Assembly (NCBI RefSeq): GCF_032854445.1
Contig: NC_088297.1
Coordinates: forward strand, 11,680,163 to 11,744,162
Source: Liolophura sinensis
Lineage: Eukaryota > Mollusca > Polyplacophora > Chitonida > Chitonidae
Direction of reading: 5' to 3'
Length of the DNA stretch: 64,000 bases
Each line of letters starts with the position of its first letter. Position 1 is the first letter of the stretch. Position numbers and translations under genes: made by a program. The notes below the pieces were generated by a model. It was not told where the DNA came from, made no database searches, and worked only from the letters and a program-made list of their open reading frames with translations. Positions 61,601 to 64,000 of this stretch are shown one piece after another.

Positions 61601-64000
61601 CTAAGGCTTTAAAAGAGGAAGTTGTAACTTCCTTGCTTGGCGTTCAGCATGAAGGGGATAGTGCAGCGACTGGTTGACCCATATCAGTATAATGGCTCGG
61701 TCAGGGAGGCTGACTTGCCTTCGGTGAGGCGCCCCAGTGAAGCAGCATTAGATAAAAGAGCGGTGGAAATCCTTCCTGCGACAAGCATGCACATTAAATG
61801 TACTCTTAGGATTCCTTCGTCGTCCTATGACTGAAACATTGTTAAGTACGACATTAAACCCCAAGCACTCAATACTTATATGTCAGCTTTATGAGGTGGA
61901 AGAAACTGGATTGCCCGGAGTAAATCATTAACCTTTGGCAGGTATTGGCCAAACCTCCTGACTTAAAGCCTCTGCCGAAACAGCAAGAGCTGGATTCAAA
62001 CTCGCGACATCATCGATCATTGGCCATCTGAGCCAGCGAAAGCTCCACCTCAAGCTTTTTGTGTACATCATTCCATGTAGCTTCGCATAACAAATGAGAA
62101 ATAACTGAATCATTTTTGTTTGTATACATTCGAATATTTACTTTTTACAAAGAGAAGAAAAAATAAACATTCACCTACCAACTTTCAGCAAAAATTGAAT
62201 TTAGTTATTTATTTAGAGGGATGATTCACACAGCGCTTTGCTAGGTAACTGGAAACCTCCTGACTTAAAAGCCGCAGCGCAACTGCAGGATACTTATCTC
62301 CAGCGTACTTCATGTTAGTCAACTCATTCTGAGAAACATGCACTTAGGTGTTAATTGGGACTAACTGGAATATTCAGTGAGAAAAGTGGGTTAGAATAAT
62401 AATGAATGTTCCATGACAGTGGTGGATTAGAGGAATCTTAAATGTTCCCTGAGAAGACTGGATTAGAGGAATCTTGAATGTCCCATGAGAGCAGTGAGGT
62501 AGAGGAATCGAAAGTGTTCCATGGGAGCACTGGAGTAGAGGAACCTTAAATGTTCCATGAGAGCATTGGATTAGAGAAATCTTAAATGTTCCAGGAGAGC
62601 AGTGGATTAAAGGAATCTTGAATGTCCTGTGACAGCAGTGGAGTACAGGGATCGAAAGTGTTCCATGGGAGCACTGGAGTGGAGGAACCTTAAATGTTCC
62701 ATGAGAGCACTGGATTAGAGAAATCTTAAATGTTCCAGGAGAGCAGTAAGGTAGAAGAATCTTAAATGTTCCATGAGAGCAGTGGATTAAAGGAATCTTG
62801 AATGTTCCGTGACAGCAGTGGAGTACAGGAATCGAAAGTGTTCCATGGGAGCAATGGAGTGGAGGAATCTTAAAAGTTCCATGAGAGCAGTGAGGTAGAG
62901 GAATCTTGTTCGACAGAATTCCCTGTACGATCCTAGGAATTGTGTGTGCATGCAATGAAGTTTAATAGGTAACACAAAAATAATTAAATGTAATTACGGC
63001 AGTTCTGTTCATCCGACCCGTCATTACAGTCCATACGACCGTTACACACTTGTCCACACTGCAGATAGTTACCATCGTCGCAAATAAAACCTTTGCCGAA
63101 ATAACATTGCCGCGTGGTCGAAGCTGTAATGAAAAGAAAACCAGAACTTAGGTTACTTCCATCAACCCTTCATACGAAACAAAAGTTAAAAAAACAAGCC
63201 CCCCCCCCCCAAAAAAAAAAAAACGATTGAAAAAAGAACTGAAAAAATCGAAAAAAAACTCTCACCCAAAACAAACAAAAATACACGTAATAAATGACTC
63301 TAAATGTCTTCCAGGTGATATTTCAATATTAATTCAGATCCTGTGGCACAATCGCCATGACATGATCTCAGTTGTGTAAAACAGGCTGTTTTGGTGAAAT
63401 ACGCTTTCCATTAATCACCGTTTCCCTGCTAATGGGCATCATAGATACTAAAAATATAAATAGGTACAACATTAACACCTACAATATGGACTAACCATTA
63501 ACAAAAGAGCAAAATTGACTATTTACTATATTAACACTGATCAGAGGGCTTAGTAAACTGAATAATTAAAGAATTTAATATTAATATTAGGACTAATGAT
63601 AGCATTAAGCATTAATATGAAAACTTAGCAAACGGATTAATTAAAACTGTAAACATTCAAGTTTGGCATTATACATAAATATGACTTAGGAGCCCAGCGA
63701 ATCAACGCTTTAACATTAATACTAGAACTTAGTAAACTGACTAATTAGGACATTAAACATTAACATGAGGTCTTAGCAAATTATCCAATGAAAGCATTAA
63801 ACATTAACATATGGACTTAACTTGAAATTCGGACTACTTGAACGATTGCCAGAATTTTTGGACGTCGGCATGTGAGCTATAAAGTGAAAGTTTAACCTGC
63901 TGCTGGATTAACCCAAGGCACTTACGGTTTGTACACAGTCCTGGTGAGACATTCAGGTCGTCAATAGCGAAGAAGCCTGTGCTACAGTCGGAAAGAAGAG
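39274..64000 (-). CDS. MAM-(LDLa)x10-SRCR-S1 pseudoprotease gene, enteropeptidase-like order, 5' end beyond the window
   Basis: Nineteen exons on the minus strand (listed separately) give about 2.39 kb of coding sequence, roughly 795 residues, ending at TAA 39274-39276. Domain order is the end of a MAM domain, ten LDLa modules, one SRCR domain and a C-terminal trypsin-fold domain. Every junction has AG/GT borders and matching phase, apart from one single-base frame break in LDLa 5. The order MAM...LDLa-SRCR-S1 is that of the C-terminal half of enteropeptidase (TMPRSS15), but ten LDLa modules are far more than that family carries. The peptidase domain keeps His57, Asp102 and the cysteines for the usual disulfides, but has Asn for Ser195, Gln for Asp189, Asp for Gly226 and Gln at the activation P1. 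From this I infer a secreted or type II membrane binding protein without proteolytic activity. Any signal anchor, SEA or CUB region would lie beyond 64000. Only sequence reading supports the exon model. Confidence 0.88.
40828..40961 (-). CDS. S1 exon 3: region leading into the primary specificity pocket
   Basis: 134 nt, acceptor CTCCAG, donor GTGAGT. Encodes NYPVNLRHM...TYCEEEW...KICSGFEY...PQPCS. The TYC/KIC pair matches the Cys168-Cys182 disulfide. The residues before the nucleophile motif read Q-P-C-S, so position 189 is Gln rather than the Asp of trypsin or enteropeptidase. The split first codon joins the previous exon as TCT (Ser). Confidence 0.9.
41810..42087 (-). CDS. S1 exon 2: catalytic Asp region
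   Basis: 278 nt, acceptor CTTATAG, donor GTAAGT. Contains [11 protein letters not shown], then [12 protein letters not shown], in which the D of DIAL aligns with catalytic Asp102. It continues with VQPVCLP (the Cys122 that links the catalytic chain to its stem) and [13 protein letters not shown] (Cys136 region, normally GWG). These are ordinary S1 landmarks; the triad Asp is conserved. Confidence 0.92.
42300..42497 (+). mobile_element. SINE family A, 5'-truncated
   Basis: Starts at TCGTTGTGAGTTCATGCCCA, contains the complete core and an (AAAT)n tail. It lies in the intron between S1 exons 1 and 2. Confidence 0.82.
43424..43555 (-). mobile_element. SINE family C, fragment with (GT)n
   Basis: CATATGACAACGGGCAATCA, a (GT)n run, then GGGCGAGTCCGTGCCGCCAA and AGACACCAGACATGACAGCC, in minus orientation. 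Confidence 0.65.
43735..44040 (+). mobile_element. SINE family C, full length, next to S1 exon 1
   Basis: Strong tRNA-like head: TGGCCTAATGGTTAGAGCGT then CCGCCTC. Body TGACTGGGTGGGGTGTCATG, and 3' tail CGTCGTCATACGACTGCAAT, TTGTTAGATACGACGTAAAA. It ends about 17 bp from the S1 exon 1 donor. Confidence 0.85.
44057..44237 (-). CDS. S1 exon 1: activation site and catalytic His
   Basis: 181 nt, acceptor TTTGCAG, donor GTATGT. Encodes [46 protein letters not shown]. The His of TAAHC is catalytic His57, and the first Cys would pair with Cys122. The zymogen cleavage site reads R-S-Q before IIGG: P1 is Gln (CAG, one transition from CGG Arg), so trypsin-like activation at the canonical bond is not expected. 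Confidence 0.92.
44269..44529 (-). mobile_element. SINE family A, near full length
   Basis: Minus orientation from TTGGTGTTTTACGCCGTACT to GGGTCATTGCGCAGAGCTGG and beyond. CTGATCCA followed by AT-rich bases occurs on both sides (44256 and 44530), a likely target duplication. It is 32 bp upstream of S1 exon 1. Confidence 0.82.
45503..45768 (-). mobile_element. SINE family A, full length
   Basis: Complete copy in minus orientation, ending CTGAGCCACGGAGCC (complement of the A-box head). It lies in the intron between the SRCR end and S1 exon 1. Confidence 0.88.
46585..46653. repeat. (AT)n microsatellite next to a splice donor
   Basis: About 70 bp of alternating AT begins a few bases downstream of the donor (GTAAGTACAT on the minus strand) of SRCR exon 4. 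Confidence 0.97.
46662..46711 (-). CDS. SRCR exon 4 (domain end)
   Basis: 50-nt exon, acceptor ATTGCAG, donor GTAAGT, encoding [17 protein letters not shown]. The spacing C-P-S-x-R-V-L-x-L-x-C matches the last strand of SRCR domains preceding the S1 domain in TMPRSS-type proteases. Its phase joins exactly to the next exon, giving S-G-C-G. A long (AT)n array starts a few bases beyond its donor. Confidence 0.85.
46840..47185 (+). mobile_element. SINE family C, full length
   Basis: Head TGGTGGCCTAACGGTTAGAA, body GTGACTGGGTGAGGTGTCAT, and tail CGTCGTCATATGACTGATAA, TTGTTAAGTACGACGTTACA. Confidence 0.82.
47585..47932 (-). mobile_element. SINE family B, near full length with tetranucleotide tail
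   Basis: A GAGT/GCGT microsatellite (47585-47612) is the complement of the element's 3' tail. It is followed by GGGGTTTAACGTCGTACTCA, the core, and ATCTACCGCCCCCGAAGCGA. Confidence 0.8.
48573..48684 (-). CDS. SRCR exon 3
   Basis: 112 nt, acceptor CCTTTCAG, donor GTAAGT. Encodes [11 protein letters not shown]...[16 protein letters not shown]...HLNV. It has no diagnostic cysteine and is assigned to the SRCR domain by position and phase: it splices in frame into the KSCPSQ exon. It does not splice in frame directly from the upstream SRCR exon at 50104, which implies an exon between them. Confidence 0.72.
49018..49490 (+). mobile_element. SINE family C interrupted by a family A SINE
   Basis: Head CCATGGCCTTGTGGTGAGAG, body CAGCACTGAGAGGTTAGAAA and TTGCGGCATGGACTTGCCCT. 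The 3' part (GACTCTTCGTTGCCTTATGA) resumes after the inserted family A element at 49454. Confidence 0.8.
49294..49441 (-). mobile_element. SINE family A inserted into a family C SINE
   Basis: Head-truncated family A copy. GCACACCTAATGA occurs on both sides (49281-49293 and 49442-49454), and the family C sequence continues across the duplication. Confidence 0.92.
49725..49807 (-). CDS. SRCR exon 2 (candidate, needed for phase)
   Basis: 83 nt, acceptor GGGTCGCAG, donor GTAAGG. Encodes [20 protein letters not shown] then KNQVALS. I propose it because the exons at 50104 and 48573 are out of phase with each other and this is the only open segment found between them with suitable borders and phase (one base in, one base out). 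The sequence is not a recognised SRCR motif, so it may be an insertion in the domain. An upstream alternative acceptor is possible. Confidence 0.55.
50104..50239 (-). CDS. SRCR exon 1
   Basis: 136 nt, acceptor CACGCCAG, donor GTGAGT. Encodes [44 protein letters not shown]. The pattern G-x-V-x-F...YPLCAE...LLCDYL fits the start of an SRCR domain (usually V-C-A-D...C-R-x-L-G). It lies between the last LDLa module and the S1 domain, as in enteropeptidase and corin. Confidence 0.78.
50270..50335. promoter_or_regulatory. Triplicated TGACGTCA-like motif in an intron
   Basis: GACGTCATAAAGATGTGCGA, GATGTCATGAAGATGTG and TGATGACGTCAACC are tandem variants of one ~21-bp unit carrying a CRE-like core, about 30 bp upstream of SRCR exon 1. 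Confidence 0.35.
50699..50861 (+). mobile_element. SINE family A, 5'-truncated, near an exon
   Basis: GGCCCTACGTGGGAAGGTCT through the core to an AAATAAATAAAT tail. It ends 36 bp from the LDLa 10 donor. Confidence 0.82.
50897..51010 (-). CDS. LDLa module 10
   Basis: 114 nt, symmetric phase 1, acceptor GTTGCCAG, donor GTATGA. Encodes [20 protein letters not shown] then [17 protein letters not shown]: six cysteines and the calcium-binding acidic set CDG...DGSDE. A family A SINE ends 36 bp from its donor. Confidence 0.92.
51318..51488 (-). mobile_element. SINE family A, head-truncated
   Basis: (TTTA)n start, core in minus orientation, ending near CACTTACGGCCGGACAGC. Confidence 0.82.
51726..51955 (+). 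repeat. Degenerate minisatellite
   Basis: GTGGTTGACTATTGTGGTTA and similar units repeat irregularly about ten times in the intron between LDLa 9 and LDLa 10. Confidence 0.7.
52270..52377 (-). CDS. LDLa module 9
   Basis: 108 nt, symmetric phase 1, acceptor TAACCAG, donor GTAAGT. Encodes [35 protein letters not shown]. All six cysteines and the full acidic calcium site are present; this is a canonical module. Confidence 0.93.
52617..52721 (-). CDS. LDLa module 8, lacking the C1-C3 disulfide
   Basis: 105 nt, symmetric phase 1, acceptor CTTTCAG, donor GTAAGA. Encodes [34 protein letters not shown]. Only four cysteines remain. The first falls on Asn (the split codon) and the third on Tyr (TAT, one transition from TGT). 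These two pair with each other in LDLa folds, so exactly one disulfide is lost while C2-C5, C4-C6 and the acidic site remain. Confidence 0.88.
54186..54448 (-). mobile_element. SINE family A, full length with 13-bp target duplication
   Basis: Complete minus-orientation copy ending GCTGAGCCACGGAGGCCCC. GCATGGTTATATA flanks both sides (54173-54185 and 54449-54461). Confidence 0.92.
54522..54665 (-). mobile_element. SINE family A, head-truncated, next to the LDLa 7 donor
   Basis: Minus-orientation 3' half (GCTTTACGCCGTACTCAACA, GACGGCGGACAGCGTTATGG). It stops about 15 bp from the LDLa 7 exon. Confidence 0.82.
54681..54800 (-). CDS. LDLa module 7, with an insertion in the calcium loop
   Basis: 120 nt, symmetric phase 1, acceptor ATTTTCAG, donor GTAAGT. 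Encodes [39 protein letters not shown]. Six cysteines are present, but between C5 and the SDE motif there are about five extra residues (RWRKD), and the usual CDG is CNR, so calcium binding may be weakened. A truncated SINE ends about 15 bp from the donor. Confidence 0.88.
55114..55239. mobile_element. MITE-like inverted-repeat element, ~126 bp
   Basis: Left GCGATTGTAGCCTAAG and right CTTAGCCTACAATCGC form long imperfect terminal inverted repeats around a short interior that contains its own palindrome (CATATGTT...AACATATG). It is in the intron 50 bp from the donor side of LDLa module 6. Confidence 0.6.
55289..55405 (-). CDS. LDLa module 6
   Basis: 117 nt, symmetric phase 1, acceptor TTCACAG, donor GTAACG. 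Encodes [38 protein letters not shown]. Six cysteines are present; the CDG Asp is Asn, a change also seen in modules 1 and 3. Confidence 0.9.
56039..56153 (-). CDS. LDLa module 5, broken by a one-base homopolymer difference
   Basis: 115 nt between acceptor CTAACCAG and donor GTAAGT. The first part reads [23 protein letters not shown], then a run of six G (six C on the + strand at 56075-56080) moves the frame into a TGA. With five G the exon would be 114 nt, symmetric phase 1 like its neighbours, and would end in E-C-P-G-G-I-D-E. This is either a sequencing or assembly error in a homopolymer or a real null allele; everything else about the exon is normal. Confidence 0.85.
56324..56549 (+). mobile_element. 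SINE family A with internal deletion
   Basis: Head GGGGCCTCTGTGGCCGAGGG, then a jump from the CCAGGAGCCTCTCC region to CGTGCGTCGGAAGGTCT. The B-box region is deleted; core and tail are present. Confidence 0.8.
56795..56950. repeat. Two tandem copies (~74 bp) of a dispersed repeat
   Basis: CAGTAAAACCAGAGCAGTGA and GTGTGATAACTGGCAAATTG occur twice. Related diverged sequence in the other orientation lies at 44790-44850 and 41590-41660, suggesting a MITE family. Confidence 0.55.
57123..57394 (+). mobile_element. SINE family A, full length with 13-bp target duplication and poly-A end
   Basis: Complete head with A box (TGGCTCAGTCGGTTAAAGCG) and B box (GAGTTCAAGTCC). The tail is a long A run rather than (AAAT)n. 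ATTAGGCGCCCTC flanks both sides (57110-57122 and 57395-57407). It is the best preserved copy in the window. Confidence 0.93.
57530..57643 (-). CDS. LDLa module 4
   Basis: 114 nt, symmetric phase 1, acceptor GTTCACAG, donor GTAAGT. Encodes [36 protein letters not shown], with six cysteines and the acidic site. The intron sequence just beyond its acceptor seems to have seeded the tandem array that extends to 59113. Confidence 0.92.
57644..58566. repeat. Degenerate array derived from an acceptor region
   Basis: Irregular units on the + strand read like AGTGAACAGAGGGAACATG, AACTGGATGATGGGAAA and CAAATATGATAGG. They resemble the intron immediately before LDLa 4 (GCTGTGAACAAAGGGAACAT at 57643-57662). 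A family A fragment interrupts it. Confidence 0.65.
57766..57863 (-). mobile_element. SINE family A, 3' fragment
   Basis: TTTATTTGATTGGTGTTTTA to GGTGGGAGGAAACCGGGCAG. It lies inside the acceptor-derived minisatellite region. Confidence 0.82.
58567..59113 (+). repeat. 89-bp minisatellite, about six copies
   Basis: Near-identical 89-bp units starting TATGATAGGGCTTGGTGGGA. The third copy has a four-base GGTG-type insertion. It is continuous with the older degenerate array to its left. Confidence 0.95.
59949..60065 (-). CDS. LDLa module 3
   Basis: 117 nt, symmetric phase 1, acceptor TCGTCAG, donor GTACGT. Encodes [38 protein letters not shown]. Six cysteines are present, with a degenerate calcium site (CNY for CDG, GEDE for DGSDE). 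Confidence 0.9.
61394..61513 (-). CDS. LDLa module 2
   Basis: 120 nt, symmetric phase 1, acceptor TTCCACAG, donor GTATGT. Encodes [39 protein letters not shown]. Six cysteines are present; the C2-C3 loop is longer than usual. The donor was chosen because only this GT gives the phase needed by module 3. Confidence 0.88.
61574..61872 (+). mobile_element. SINE family B, plus orientation
   Basis: Diverged head (GGTGCTTCGGGAGCGATAGA), GAGGAAGTTGTAACTTCCT, TTGACCCATATCAGTATAAT, then the tail ATTGTTAAGTACGACATTAA. It lies next to the LDLa 2 acceptor region. Confidence 0.78.
61873..62050 (-). mobile_element. Diverged SINE with tRNA-like end (family D)
   Basis: TCAGCTTTATGAGGTGGAAG is the complement of a family A-like core; GCTGGATTCAAACTCGCGAC and CATCTGAGCCAGCGAAAGCT look like complements of B-box and A-box segments. 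Related fragments may lie near 23895-24030 and 55728-55815. Confidence 0.45.
62380..62920 (-). repeat. 36-bp minisatellite, about 15 copies
   Basis: Unit TTAAATGTTCCATGAGAGCA then GTGGATTAGAGGAATC. It lies in the intron after LDLa 1. The minus frame is open for about 190 codons as a 12-residue repeat, but reading through from the LDLa 1 donor meets a stop, so it is not an exon extension. Confidence 0.92.
62998..63123 (-). CDS. LDLa module 1
   Basis: 126 nt, symmetric phase 1, acceptor CATTACAG, donor GTAATT. Encodes [38 protein letters not shown]. Six cysteines and a DGSDE site are present. A 36-bp minisatellite starts about 80 bp into the downstream intron. Confidence 0.92.
63470..63825 (+). 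repeat. Degenerate ~60-bp tandem repeat
   Basis: Blocks like ATTAAACATTAACATGAGG, ACTTAGTAAACTGACTAATT recur five to six times with drift, in the intron between the MAM and LDLa 1 exons. Confidence 0.6.
63926..64000 (-). CDS. End of a MAM domain (partial, continues beyond the window)
   Basis: Donor GTAAGT next to 63926; reading frame D-C-S-T-G then [16 protein letters not shown]. The AIDD...PG.C pattern is the usual last strand of MAM domains. A good internal acceptor (CTTTCCGACTGTAG, ending near 63982) could start the exon inside the window; otherwise it runs past 64000. Phase fits LDLa 1 (split codon CCT). Confidence 0.75.

Overview
The window is animal genomic DNA, most likely from a mollusc and possibly a bivalve. 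It is AT-rich and intron-rich, full of minisatellites and the palindrome TACATGTA, and it carries dozens of copies of three tRNA-headed SINE families. One family (A here) resembles the molluscan V-SINE/RUDI type. The species is inferred; no host marker gene is present.

Positions 1-25570 hold no exon I can defend. They contain SINEs, inverted-repeat elements and several tandem arrays (25-bp at 2.5-3.0 kb, 25-bp at 12.1-12.7 kb, ~81-bp at 13.2-13.6 kb, 27-bp at 17.0-18.7 kb). A weak coding-like stretch with in-frame stops lies near 7.0-7.4 kb. At 25.57-25.90 kb a GC-richer segment with CACGTG, TGACGTC, CCAAT and GC-box motifs adjoins a possible non-coding first exon on the minus strand with a good splice donor. 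It would place the left 25 kb inside a long intron, but this is tentative.

Positions 32.3-36.4 kb (+) hold a decayed UDP-glucuronosyltransferase (UGT) gene copy. Three exons are recognisable: the 'GIILFSF...KWIPQ' region, the donor-sugar signature 'THGGLNG...DQPTN', and the 'FWVEHVMKYG' plus membrane tail. Each carries a frame break. The donor of the middle exon has been tandemly amplified about 11 times.

Positions 39.27 kb to the right edge (-) hold the main gene, running right to left and open at its 5' end. I reconstruct 19 exons whose splice phases all fit (one contains a single-base frame break): end of a MAM domain, ten one-exon LDLa modules, an SRCR domain over four exons, and a trypsin-fold (S1) domain over four exons ending in a stop. 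The order resembles the C-terminal half of enteropeptidase. The S1 domain keeps the His and Asp of the triad and the expected cysteines, but its catalytic serine is Asn (GDNGGP), residue 189 is Gln, and the activation P1 residue is Gln rather than Arg/Lys. It is therefore best read as an inactive, non-activatable S1 pseudoprotease on a large multi-LDLa ectodomain, the most interesting feature of the window.

The introns of this gene are heavily colonised by SINEs, several lying 15-40 bp from splice donors, and by minisatellites. One array (57.64-59.11 kb) seems to have grown from a splice-acceptor region, a parallel to the donor-derived array in the UGT copy.
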